From: Xanthomonas sp. DAR 80977
GTDB taxonomy: Bacteria; Pseudomonadota; Gammaproteobacteria; Xanthomonadales; Xanthomonadaceae
Length of the DNA stretch: 64,000 nucleotides
NCBI RefSeq assembly: GCF_041240605.1
Contig: NZ_CP162487.1
Coordinates: 496,001-560,000 of the forward strand
Direction of reading: 5' to 3'
This document shows, one piece after another, positions 9,015 to 17,870 of this stretch. Below the pieces are notes generated by a model. The model worked only from the letters and a program-made list of their open reading frames with translations, had not been told where the DNA came from and searched no databases. The translations under genes were made by a program, and so were the position numbers. Positions within the stretch are counted from its first letter, which is position 1. Each line of letters opens with the position of its first letter.

Positions 9015-11447
9015 CTACTTGGCCGGCAGCGCGTAGGCGATCACGTAGTCGCCGCGGTCCGGCGACTGGCGCGCGCCGCCGGCGGTCACCACGATGTACT
9101 GGCGGCCGCTTTTGGGCGAGACATAGGTCATCGGCGTGCCCTGGCTGCCGACCGGCAGCCGCGCCTTCCAGATTTCCTTGCCGGTGTGGCTGTCGAAGCC
9201 GCGCAGGTAGTAGTCCTGGGTGCCGGCGAAGAACAGCAGGCCGGACTGGGTGGCCAGCGCGCCGCCCAGGGTCGGCATGCCGATCGGGATCGGCAGGCGC
9301 ATCTTGATCCCGAGCGGACCGGTGTCCTGCACGGTGCCCACCGGCACCTGCCAGACCAGCTTGCGGGTGGCCAGGTCGATCGCCGACATGGTGCCGTACG
9401 GCGGCTTCTGGCACGGGATGCCGAGCTTGGAGACGAAGCGGTCGCGCAGCGAGCCGTACGGGGTGCCGGTCTGCGAGGCCGCGCCCATCTCCACGCCGCC
9501 GGCCTTCTGGCTCTCCATCTGCCGGCGCGGGATCAGCTTCGTCCACAGGCCGATGCGCATGTCGTTGACGAACAGGTAGCCGGTGGTCGGGTCCAGCGCG
9601 GCGCTGCCCCAGTTCATGCCGCCCAGCGAGCCCGGCCACTGCAGCGCCAGGTCCTCGCCGGGCGGGGTGTACATGCCGTCGTAGCGCATCTGCTTGAAGT
9701 GGATGCGGCACAGCATCTGGTCGATCGGGGTGGCGCCCCACATGTCGGCTTCGGTCAGTGTCTCGGTGCCGATCTGCGGCATGCCGGTGGACAGCGGCTG
9801 GGTCGCCGCGTAGCGCTCGCCGTCGGCCTTGCCCTGCGGCGCGGCCACGTCCTGGACCGCGGTCAGCGGCTTGCCGGTGGCGCGGTCGAGCATGAAGATC
9901 TGCCCGGCCTTGGTCACCTGCAGCAGCGCGGGCACGGTGCCGCCCTTGCCGTCGGGCACGTCGGCCAGGGCCGGCTGCGCCGGCAGGTCGTAGTCCCACA
10001 GGTCGTGGCGCACGGTCTGGTAGTGCCAGCGCACGCGCCCGGTCGCCGCTTCCAGCGCCACCACCGAGGAGCTGTACTTGTCGTCCTGCGGGGTGCGTTC
10101 GCCGCCCCAGGCATCGGGGGTGGTGTTGCCGGTGGGCAGGTAGATCAGGCCCAGCGCCGGATCGTAGGCCATCGAGGTCCACACGTTCGGGGTGGCGCGG
10201 GTGTAGTGGATGTTCGGGTCCAGCGGGGTGTCCGGGGTCTCCTTGGCCAGGTCCCAGGCCCACACCAGCTTGCCGCTGTGCACGTCGAAGGCGCGGACCA
10301 CGCCCGAGGGCTCGCCGACCTCGATGTTGTCGGCCACGCGGCCGCCGACCACGATCAGTTCGCCGGCGATCAGCGGCGCGGCGGTGAGGGTGTAGAAGCC
10401 GGGCTTGACCTCGCCCATGCCGGCTTTCAGGTCAACCACGCCGTCCTGGCCGAAGTCGGGGCAGGGCGCGCCGGTGTCGGCATCGAGCGCGAACAGGCGC
10501 GCATCGACGGTGTTCATGAGGATGCGGCGGCGGCACAGCGCGGGCGCCGTCGCTGCGACGGGCGCTGCGGTGGGCGCCGGCATCAGGTTGCCGCCGGCGG
10601 CATCCGCCGCGGCGGGGGCGGCGGCCGCGCTGGCGGCGTCGTAGTAGCCCAGGCCGCGGCAGCGCTGCCAGTTCGGCGCGGTGGCCTTGGGATCGAACGA
10701 CCAGCGCTTGCGGCCGTTGTCCGCGTCCAGCGCGAACACCTGGTTGTGCGGGGTGCACACGTACACGGTGTCGCCGATCTGCAGCGGGGTGGCCTGGTCT
10801 TCGGCGCCGAAGCCGTTGCTGGTCGGCACGTCGCCGGTGCGGTAGGTCCAGGCCACCTGCAGCTTGCCGACGTTGTTGCGGTCGATCTGGTCCAGCGCGG
10901 CGAAGCGGGTGCCGGCCGGGGTATTGCCCCAGTGCATCCAGTCCTTCTGCGCGGTGCCCGGCGCCACCGGCGTGATCGGCGCGTCGGCGGCGGCCTGCAC
11001 GATCGGGCGCGGCACGAAGGCATAGCCCGCGGTGGCGGCCAGGCCGGCCACCAGCAGCGCGGACAGCGCGTAGGCGCCGCGCCCGGCCGGGAGACGGCGG
11101 CTGCGGCGCAGGGTCGGCCACAGCAGGGCCACCAGCAGCGCCAGCACCGCCGGCGCGACCAGGCGCGAGACCAGCGGCCAGAACTCCAGCCCCACTTCCC
11201 ACAGCGCCCAGGCCAGCGTGCCCACGAAGGCCGCGGCGTACAGCACGGCACCGGCGGGCCGGCGCGCGATCACCAGGATGCCGGCGGCCAGCGTGGCCAG
11301 CCCCATCAGCAGGAAGTACCAGCTGCCGCCTTCCGTGGCCAGGCGCAGGCCGCCGACCAGCAGCACGCCGCCGATCAGCACCAGCAGCAGGCCCACCACC
11401 CAAAGCAGTCCGCGGCCCAGGGCCGAGACGTCCGATTGCGTATTCAC
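9015..11447 (-). CDS. membrane-bound PQQ-dependent quinate/shikimate (or glucose) dehydrogenase
   Basis: 810 residues from a GTG at 11447 preceded by AGAGGAA. The first about 140 residues hold five hydrophobic segments typical of the membrane anchor and quinone-binding part of GDH/QuiA; the rest is an eight-bladed PQQ propeller with tryptophan-docking repeats (FALDADNGRKRWSF, VVALEAATGRVRWHYQTV) and the DLWDYDLPAQP segment with the catalytic-site Asp region. It oxidises its substrate in the periplasm and passes electrons to ubiquinone. Glucose and quinate dehydrogenases of this family are hard to tell apart; closeness to pca and an IclR regulator favours quinate/shikimate, giving 3-dehydroquinate en route to protocatechuate. 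Confidence 0.85.
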   Translation of the reverse strand: MNTQSDVSALGRGLLWVVGLLLVLIGGVLLVGGLRLATEGGSWYFLLMGLATLAAGILVIARRPAGAVLYAAAFVGTLAWALWEVGLEFWPLVSRLVAPAVLALLVALLWPTLRRSRRLPAGRGAYALSALLVAGLAATAGYAFVPRPIVQAAADAPITPVAPGTAQKDWMHWGNTPAGTRFAALDQIDRNNVGKLQVAWTYRTGDVPTSNGFGAEDQATPLQIGDTVYVCTPHNQVFALDADNGRKRWSFDPKATAPNWQRCRGLGYYDAASAAAAPAAADAAGGNLMPAPTAAPVAATAPALCRRRILMNTVDARLFALDADTGAPCPDFGQDGVVDLKAGMGEVKPGFYTLTAAPLIAGELIVVGGRVADNIEVGEPSGVVRAFDVHSGKLVWAWDLAKETPDTPLDPNIHYTRATPNVWTSMAYDPALGLIYLPTGNTTPDAWGGERTPQDDKYSSSVVALEAATGRVRWHYQTVRHDLWDYDLPAQPALADVPDGKGGTVPALLQVTKAGQIFMLDRATGKPLTAVQDVAAPQGKADGERYAATQPLSTGMPQIGTETLTEADMWGATPIDQMLCRIHFKQMRYDGMYTPPGEDLALQWPGSLGGMNWGSAALDPTTGYLFVNDMRIGLWTKLIPRRQMESQKAGGVEMGAASQTGTPYGSLRDRFVSKLGIPCQKPPYGTMSAIDLATRKLVWQVPVGTVQDTGPLGIKMRLPIPIGMPTLGGALATQSGLLFFAGTQDYYLRGFDSHTGKEIWKARLPVGSQGTPMTYVSPKSGRQYIVVTAGGARQSPDRGDYVIAYALPAK

Positions 11448-11999
11448 GTTGCGTATTCCTCTGCAAAAGCCGTGACCGTCCGCTTGCGCGCGACGGCGGT
11501 GTGCCCGGGCGTTCCGTGAGACGGCAAGGGGAACGGACGGGTCCTGACCGCAGCGGACGATGTCTTCCGTGGCTTGCCACCGCGCCGGGACAGGGGCGGC
11601 GGCCAGCGACCGCCGCCCTGGCGTGCGGCACCGATGAGGGCGCATTCCGAGAGGTCGGGTCGATTATCGCACCGATGTGCGAAATTTGCGTGGTCCGCGG
11701 CAATGCCGCGCTGCGCCGGTAGCGCTGTGGATTCAGCGACCGGCCGCCGACCGCAGCGCATGCCACGGGCGGGGCGGGGAGCGATGAGGGTTTGCGCACG
11801 GAGCGCGGCGTGCGCGCGGTCGTCCGGGCGATTCAGGGGGTGCGCCGAAGCGCGGCACGCCTGGCCGCGTGCCAGCGAGCAGCCGCATCGAGCGGCTGCC
11901 GCTGCCGCCGGCTTGGGCCGGGCCGGACGCGGATGCGGCGCGCCGTATCCGCGTCCGCGTTCCGGCGAGCCCGGAACGCGAGCTCGCCGGAGGCGCTTG
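11448..11999. other. intergenic region, no supported gene
   Basis: About 550 bases between the dehydrogenase start and a small Lys-rich gene. No open frame with family-like sequence was recognised. It should hold the dehydrogenase promoter. An inverted repeat of 10-base arms (TCCGGCGAGC 11961-11970 and GCTCGCCGGA 11982-11991) follows the Lys-rich gene and may end its transcript, although no T-run follows. Confidence 0.5.
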
Positions 12000-12095
12000 C
12001 TACTTCTTCTTTTCCTTCTTGGCCGCGCGCTTTTCCTTCAGCGTCTTGGTCGGCTGCTTCTTGTCGCTCTTCTTCTGATCCATGCCCTTGCTCAT
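12000..12095 (-). CDS. Lys-rich micro-protein, 31 residues
   Basis: Starts MSKGMDQKKSDKKQPTKTLK and ends in a run of Lys with Ala/Glu; 13 of 31 residues are Lys. A good ribosome binding site (AGAGGG, 5 bases before the ATG) supports translation. Small conserved proteins of this MSKG-KK-PxKTLKEKR pattern occur in gamma-proteobacteria; no function is known to me. The charge suggests RNA or ribosome contact, which is only inference. Divergent from the RIO kinase gene (169-base gap), sharing its control region. Confidence 0.7.
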   Translation of the reverse strand: MSKGMDQKKSDKKQPTKTLKEKRAAKKEKKK

Positions 12096-12263
12096 GACAC
12101 CCTCTGGACGATTGCACTGTGGATTGCCGACTGCGGCCGCCATGGCGGCGATCGCGGCTGCCACTTTACTCCGCTGGCGGCCGGCCATGCCGCAGTTGTC
12201 GACCGGCACGCACGCACGGTTGGGCCATAATCCGGCTTTCCCCTTCAAGGTCCCCCGCGTCCG

Positions 12264-13121
12264 ATGAAAACCCCCCAGGGCCTGCAGCCGCTGATCGAGG
12301 ACGGCGTCATCGACAGCGTGCTGCGCCCGCTCAAGAGTGGCAAGGAGGCCGCCGTGTACGTGGTCCAGGCCGGCGACGAGGTGCTGTGCGCCAAGGTCTA
12401 CAAGGACATGGCGCAGCGCAGCTTCCAGGCGCGCGTGCAGTACCAGGAAGGGCGCAAGGTGCGCGGCAGCCGCCAGGCGCGGGCGATGGGCAAGGCGACC
12501 AAGTTCGGCCGCCGCGAGCAGGAGGCCGCGTGGAAGGACACCGAGGCCAACACGCTGTACCAGCTGGTGGATGCCGGCGTGCACGTGCCGCAGCCGCGCG
12601 GCTACTTCCACGGCGTGCTGCTGATGGACCTGGTCACCGATGCCGACGGGCAGAGCGCGCCGCGGCTGGGCGAGGTGGAGCTGGAGCCGGAACAGGCGCG
12701 CGCGTTCCATGCGCAGCTGGTCGGCGACGTGGTGAAGATGCTGTGCCTGGGCCTGGTGCACGGCGACCTGTCCGAATACAACGTGCTGGTCGCCGGCGAG
12801 GGCCCGGTGGTGATCGATTTCCCGCAGGTGGTCAGCGCCGCCGGCAACAATGCCGCGCGCGACATGCTGCTGCGCGACGTGCACAACCTGCGCGATTGCC
12901 TGGGCCGCTTCGCCCCCGAACTCAACGACACCCATTACGGCGAAGAGATGTGGGCGCTGTACGAGAAGGGCGAGCTGCGCCCGGACAGCGCGCTCACCGG
13001 CCGCTTCGTGTTCGACACCCGCCGCGCCGACGTGCGCGCGGTGCGCGATTCGATCGAGGACGCGCGGCAGGAGGCGATCATCCGCCAGCAGGGCCGCGAG
13101 GCCGCGGCGGACGAGGACTGA
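12264..13121 (+). CDS. RIO1-family serine protein kinase
   Basis: 285 residues with the RIO kinase fold: nucleotide loop region GKEAAVYVVQAG (about 29-40), Lys in VLCAKVYK, the catalytic loop HGDLSEYN (about 167-174) and the metal-binding Asp in VVIDFPQ. RIO kinases act in small-subunit ribosome maturation in archaea and eukaryotes; bacterial members are poorly characterised. The start at 12264 gives the family N-terminus (MKTPQGLQPLIEDGVIDSVL). A CATAAT -10-like box lies about 35 bases upstream. Confidence 0.88.
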   Translation: MKTPQGLQPLIEDGVIDSVLRPLKSGKEAAVYVVQAGDEVLCAKVYKDMAQRSFQARVQYQEGRKVRGSRQARAMGKATKFGRREQEAAWKDTEANTLYQLVDAGVHVPQPRGYFHGVLLMDLVTDADGQSAPRLGEVELEPEQARAFHAQLVGDVVKMLCLGLVHGDLSEYNVLVAGEGPVVIDFPQVVSAAGNNAARDMLLRDVHNLRDCLGRFAPELNDTHYGEEMWALYEKGELRPDSALTGRFVFDTRRADVRAVRDSIEDARQEAIIRQQGREAAADED

Positions 13122-13382
13122 CCGCGTGCGGGCCGCGCGTCCTGCGCGACGCGTGGCCCGCAAAGAACGCTTCTCCGAGACGCGCCGACGACCACGACGC
13201 GCGGCCGACCGCCGCGCCGGCCGCATGCGGCGGCATTGCCGCCACGCCTGCAAATCCCGCCAGCGTCGGTGCCGATCGCTGCGCCCACGCCGTGGCCATG
13301 ACCGCGGCATGACGCGATGCCGAGATGCGCTCGGCAATCACGCGCGATCGCGCATCGCGCGCTGAAAAATTCGTATGTCGAT

Positions 13383-13400
13383 GCGATACCAACGTATCGC
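13383..13400 (+). promoter_or_regulatory. operator-like palindrome
   Basis: GCGATAC-CAAC-GTATCGC, a perfect 7-base inverted repeat with a 4-base spacer, 165 bases before the efflux operon start and about 57 bases before the predicted -35 box. The size suits a TetR/MarR-type dimer site. No adjacent regulator gene exists to test the pairing. Confidence 0.4.
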
Positions 13401-13456
13401 CGCAATACCAATCTTTCGTCAATCTTTCTGCGCGCGAACAAAAGTTGAAGTGGCAG

Positions 13457-13484
13457 CTGACTGCCGTTTTCGTGCGGATATATC
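13457..13484 (+). promoter_or_regulatory. predicted sigma-70 promoter of the RND operon
   Basis: CTGACT (-35, four of six matches), 16-base spacer, TATATC (-10, five of six). It would start transcription near 13491, leaving a leader of about 57 bases before the adaptor gene. It lies in the only AT-richer part of this intergenic stretch. Confidence 0.45.
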
Positions 13485-13547
13485 GCGGGAATACATTTCG
13501 TGTAGCGTTGCGCGCTTCGATCTTCCCTCCCCTCGATTTCGACGCTC

Positions 13548-14732
13548 ATGTTCGACGCCTTCGCCGCGCCTCGTTGTTTCATTCTCTGTGGATCCATTGT
13601 TTCCCTGGCGATGGCGACAGGGTGTTCGTCCACCGCGCAGGCGCCGTCGCCGATCAAGGTCGGCACCCTCGCGGTGAGCGCGCAGACCGTGCCGGTGGAG
13701 CAGACCCTGCCCGGGCGCACCGTCGCCTACGAGGTCTCCGACGTGCGCCCGCAGGTCAACGGCCTGGTGCGCAGGCGGCTGTTCACCGAGGGCCAGGAAG
13801 TCGCGGCCGGGCAGGTGCTCTACCAGATCGATCCGGCGCCGTACCAGGCCGCCTACGACACCGCCCGCGGGCAACTCGCGCAGGCGCAGGCCGCGGTGCT
13901 CGCCGCGCGTCCCAAGGCCGAGCGCTACCGCACCCTGGTCGGCCTGGATGCGGCCAGCAGGCAGGATGCCGACGACGCGATGGCCGCGTTGAAGGAAGCG
14001 CAGGCCAACGTGGTGGCGGCGCAGGCCTCGTTGCAGGCGGCGCGGATCAATCTCGACTACACCAAGGTGACCGCGCCGATCTCCGGCACCATCGGCACCT
14101 CGGCCTACACCGCCGGCGCGCTGGTGACCGCGCAGCAGGACGCGGCGCTGACCAAGATCCAGCGCCTGGACCCGATCTACCTGGACGTGAGCCAGTCCAG
14201 CACGCAGCTGCTGGCCTTGCGCCAGCAGCTCGACGCCGGCCGCATCAAGGCCACCGACGGCAAGGTCGCGGTGCGCGTGCGGCTGGAGGACGGCAGCGTC
14301 TATCCGCATCCGGGCACGCTGCAGTTCGTCGGCAGCGCGGTCGATCCCGGCACCGGCGCGGTCACCCTGCGCGTGGTCGTGCCCAATCCGCAGCACCTGC
14401 TGCTGCCCGGCATGTACCTGCGCGCGCTGCTGCCCTTGGCCAGCGATCCCGGCGCGATCCTGGTGCCGCAGCAGGCGGTGACCCGCGACAGCAAGGGCGA
14501 GCCGCTGGTGAAGCTGCTCGACGCGCGCAACCGGGTGGTGGAGCGCCGCATCCGCACCGGCGACGCGGTGGGCCACGATTGGCTGGTGCAGGACGGACTC
14601 AAGCCGGGCGAACGGCTGATCGTGGTCAACGCCAGCCGCGCCGAGATCGGCAAGCCGGTCACGCCGTACGCCGTCAGCGCCGCGCAGCTGGCGACCGCGC
14701 CGGCGGTGCCGGGCGACGCCCAGGCCGACTGA
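13548..14732 (+). CDS. RND efflux periplasmic adaptor lipoprotein
   Basis: 394 residues, membrane-fusion protein of the AcrA/MexA family that bridges the inner-membrane pump and the outer-membrane channel. The signal peptide ends in a lipobox (MATGC, Cys about 26), so it is lipid-anchored. Barrel-sandwich half-motifs flank an alpha-hairpin: DVRPQVNGLVRRRLFTEGQ, then a coiled segment rich in Ala/Gln, then YTKVTAPISGTIG. The pump gene follows 9 bases downstream. Substrate range cannot be read from sequence. Confidence 0.92.
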   Translation: MFDAFAAPRCFILCGSIVSLAMATGCSSTAQAPSPIKVGTLAVSAQTVPVEQTLPGRTVAYEVSDVRPQVNGLVRRRLFTEGQEVAAGQVLYQIDPAPYQAAYDTARGQLAQAQAAVLAARPKAERYRTLVGLDAASRQDADDAMAALKEAQANVVAAQASLQAARINLDYTKVTAPISGTIGTSAYTAGALVTAQQDAALTKIQRLDPIYLDVSQSSTQLLALRQQLDAGRIKATDGKVAVRVRLEDGSVYPHPGTLQFVGSAVDPGTGAVTLRVVVPNPQHLLLPGMYLRALLPLASDPGAILVPQQAVTRDSKGEPLVKLLDARNRVVERRIRTGDAVGHDWLVQDGLKPGERLIVVNASRAEIGKPVTPYAVSAAQLATAPAVPGDAQAD

Positions 14733-14741
14733 GGAGCTGCC

Positions 14742-17700
14742 ATGTCGCGTTTCTTCGTCAACCACCCGGTGGTGGCCTGGGTCATGGCCATCGTCGTCGT
14801 CCTGGTCGGCATGCTGGCCATCCATGCGCTGCCGGTCGAGCGCTATCCGCAGATGGCGCCGCCGACCATCACCGTGCGCGCCACCTACACCGGCGCCTCG
14901 GCGCAGACCGTGGAGAACACCGTCACCCAGCTGATCGAGCAGTCGCAGCAGAGCCTGGACCACCTGCTGTACATGACCTCGACCAGCGCCTCGGACGGCA
15001 GCGCCCAGGTCAACCTGGTGTTCGAGACCGGCACCAACGCCGACACCGCGCAGGTGCAGGTGCAGAACCAGCTGCAGTCGGTGATGTCGGTGCTGCCGCA
15101 GGATGTGCAGCAGAACGGCATCGTCATCACCAAGTCCAGCGGCTCGCTGTTCGAGGTGGTGGCGTTCACCTCCGACGACGGCAGCATGGACAACTTCGAT
15201 GTCGCCAACTACATGGAATCGAACATCGACGACCAGATCAGCCGGGTCAGCGGCGTGGGCAACATCCAGCCGATGGGCTCGGAGTACGCCATGCGCATCT
15301 GGCTGGATCCGGAGAAGCTGCGCAAGTACGCGCTGATGCCCTCGGACGTGGAGAACGCGCTGCAGTCGCAGAACACCGACGTGTCGGCCGGCGAGATCGG
15401 CGGCCAGCCGGCGCTGCGCGGGCAGCGCCTGGATGCGACGGTGACCACGCGCAGCCGCCTGCACACGCCGGCGCAGTTCGGCGCGATCGTGCTCAAGAGC
15501 GGTCCCGGCGGCGCGGCGGTGCACCTGTCCGACGTGGCCAGGATCGGCCTGGGCCCGGAGACCTACGACAGCATCACCCGCTTCAACGGCAAGCCGTCGG
15601 CCTCGCTCGGCATCGAATTGAACGCCGACGCCAACGCGGTGGAAACGTCCAGGGCGATCGACGCGCGCCTGCAGGAGCTCAAGCAGTACTGGCCGCACGG
15701 CTACACCTACCACATCGCCTTCAGCACCACGCCGTTCGTGACCACCTCGATCAAGGAAGTGGTCATCACCCTGATCGAAGCGGTGCTGCTGGTGGTGGCG
15801 GTGATGTACCTGTTCCTGCAGAACTGGCGCGCCACGCTGATCCCGACCATCGCGGTGCCGGTGGTGCTGATGGGCACCTTCGGCGTGCTCGCCGCGTTCG
15901 GCTACTCGATCAACACGCTGACCATGTTCGCGATGGTGCTGGCGATCGGCCTGCTGGTGGACGACGCCATCGTGGTGGTGGAGAACGTGGAGCGGGTCAT
16001 GGGCCAGGAAGGGCTGCCGCCGAAGGAGGCCACGCTGCGCTCGATGCAGCAGATCGGCGGCGCGCTGGTCGGCATCGTGCTGGTGCTGACCGCGGTGTTC
16101 GTGCCGATGGCCTTCTTCAACGGCGTCACCGGGGTGATCTACCGGCAGTTCTCGATCACCATCGCCGCCTCGATGATCCTGTCGGTGCTGGTGGCGATGA
16201 CCCTGACCCCGGCGCTGTGCGTGACCATCCTCAAGCCGCTGCACCAAGGCCAGGCGCCGATCGGCTCGCACGGCCGCCTCGGCTGGTTCTTCGTCTGGTT
16301 CAACACCCGCTTCCGCCACCTGTCCGAGCGCTACCGTGCGCTGGTCGAGCGGGTGCTGGGCCGGCGCGCGCTGGGCCTGCTCGCCTACGCGCTGCTGCTG
16401 GGCGTCACCGGCGTGCTGCTGTGGCGCCTGCCCGGCGCGTTCCTGCCCGACGAGGACGAGGGCATGCTCAACGTGCTGGTCAAGCTGCCGGCCGGCGCCA
16501 CCCTGGAGCAGACCCTGGCGGTGACCGACCGCCTGACCAAGGCCGCGCTGCACGAGCCGGGGGTGCTCTCGGTGCTGTCCTCGGCCGGCTTCAGCGTGAC
16601 CGGCGCCGGCCAGAACGTCGGCATGGCCTTCGTCCGCCTCAAGGACTGGGACGACCGCGACGACGACGCCGACGCCATCGCCGCGCATCTCAACAAGGCC
16701 CTGGCCGACGTGCCCGACGCGGAGCTGTTCGTGACCTCGCCGCCGGCCATCAGCGGCCTCGGCGACGCCTCCGGCTTCACCTTCGAGCTGATGGACTACG
16801 AAGGCGCTGGCCACGCCGCCCTGGTCGGCGCGCGCGACAAGCTGCTGCGCTTGGCCGGGCACGATCCCAAGCTGCGCGACGTGCGCTACGCCAGCCTGGA
16901 GGACGCGCCGGTCTATGCGGTCAAGATCGACGACGACAAGGCGCAGGCGCTGGGCGTGGACCCGGGCGACATCAACGCCACGCTCAACAGCGCGCTCGGC
17001 GGCGACTTCGTCAACAACTTCATCTACAAGGGCCGGATCAAGAAGGTGTTCGTGCAGGGCGACGCCGAGGCGCGCATGGCGCCGCAGGACCTGCAGCGCT
17101 GGACGGTGCGCAACGCCAGCGGCGACATGGTGCCGATGTCCGCCTTCACCACCTCGCACTGGACCAGCGCGCCGGCCGCGCTGGAGCGCTACAACGGCGT
17201 GTCGGCGATGGAACTGACCGGCCAGGCGGTGCCGGGCGTCAGCTCCGGCGCGGCGATGGACGCGATGGCCGAACTCAGCAAGCAGTTGCCGCATGGCTTC
17301 GGCTATGCGTGGTCGGACATGGCCTACCAGGAGAAGCTGTCCGCCAACCAGGCGCCGGCGCTGTACGCGATCTCGCTGCTGTTCGTGTTCCTGTGCTTGG
17401 TGGCGCTGTACGAAAGCTGGACGATCCCGTTCGCGGTGATGCTGGCGGTGCCGGTGGGCGTGTTCGGCGCGGTGCTGCTGATGAGCCTGCGCGGCCTGCA
17501 GAACGACGTGTATTTCCAGGTCGGCCTGCTGACCACGGTCGGCCTGGCGGCCAAGAACGGCATCCTGATCGTCGAGTTCGCGCGCGACCTGGAACACCGC
17601 GGCGAAAGCCTGCTGGCGGCCACCCTGCACGCGGTGCAGATGCGCCTGCGGCCGATCCTGATGACCTCGCTGGCGTTCCTGCTCGGCGTGCTGCCGCTGG

Positions 17701-17870
17701 TGTTCAGCCACGGCGCCGGTTCGGCCGCGCGCCACTCGCTGGGCACCGGCGTGACCGGCGGCACGCTGGCCTCGATCACCCTGGGCCTGTTCTTCGTGCC
17801 GCTGTTCTACGTCATCGTGCGCCGCCTGTTCCCCGGGCGGGCGCAGCCGCCGCAGGAGGCCACGCCATGA
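14742..17870 (+). CDS. RND multidrug efflux pump, HAE1 family
   Basis: 1042 residues, the inner-membrane proton-driven transporter of the AcrB/MexB type. N-terminal FFVNHPVVAWVMAIVVVLVG gives the first membrane helix; the central helix has the proton-relay pair Asp407-Asp408 (LLVDDAIVVVENVERV), and two large periplasmic loops follow helices 1 and 7. Length and the duplicated 6+6 helix layout match the family. Its stop overlaps the start of the outer-membrane factor (ATGA), so pump and channel are translationally coupled. Confidence 0.95.
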   Translation: MSRFFVNHPVVAWVMAIVVVLVGMLAIHALPVERYPQMAPPTITVRATYTGASAQTVENTVTQLIEQSQQSLDHLLYMTSTSASDGSAQVNLVFETGTNADTAQVQVQNQLQSVMSVLPQDVQQNGIVITKSSGSLFEVVAFTSDDGSMDNFDVANYMESNIDDQISRVSGVGNIQPMGSEYAMRIWLDPEKLRKYALMPSDVENALQSQNTDVSAGEIGGQPALRGQRLDATVTTRSRLHTPAQFGAIVLKSGPGGAAVHLSDVARIGLGPETYDSITRFNGKPSASLGIELNADANAVETSRAIDARLQELKQYWPHGYTYHIAFSTTPFVTTSIKEVVITLIEAVLLVVAVMYLFLQNWRATLIPTIAVPVVLMGTFGVLAAFGYSINTLTMFAMVLAIGLLVDDAIVVVENVERVMGQEGLPPKEATLRSMQQIGGALVGIVLVLTAVFVPMAFFNGVTGVIYRQFSITIAASMILSVLVAMTLTPALCVTILKPLHQGQAPIGSHGRLGWFFVWFNTRFRHLSERYRALVERVLGRRALGLLAYALLLGVTGVLLWRLPGAFLPDEDEGMLNVLVKLPAGATLEQTLAVTDRLTKAALHEPGVLSVLSSAGFSVTGAGQNVGMAFVRLKDWDDRDDDADAIAAHLNKALADVPDAELFVTSPPAISGLGDASGFTFELMDYEGAGHAALVGARDKLLRLAGHDPKLRDVRYASLEDAPVYAVKIDDDKAQALGVDPGDINATLNSALGGDFVNNFIYKGRIKKVFVQGDAEARMAPQDLQRWTVRNASGDMVPMSAFTTSHWTSAPAALERYNGVSAMELTGQAVPGVSSGAAMDAMAELSKQLPHGFGYAWSDMAYQEKLSANQAPALYAISLLFVFLCLVALYESWTIPFAVMLAVPVGVFGAVLLMSLRGLQNDVYFQVGLLTTVGLAAKNGILIVEFARDLEHRGESLLAATLHAVQMRLRPILMTSLAFLLGVLPLVFSHGAGSAARHSLGTGVTGGTLASITLGLFFVPLFYVIVRRLFPGRAQPPQEATP

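Larger units (their letters stand above)
13122..13547. other. intergenic control region of the RND efflux operon
   Basis: 426 bases without a supported gene. The first 230 bases are GC-rich and featureless; the last 190 are clearly poorer in G+C and hold a 7-4-7 palindrome (13383-13400) and a promoter-like pair (13457-13484), described separately. No regulator gene adjoins the efflux operon. Confidence 0.5.
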
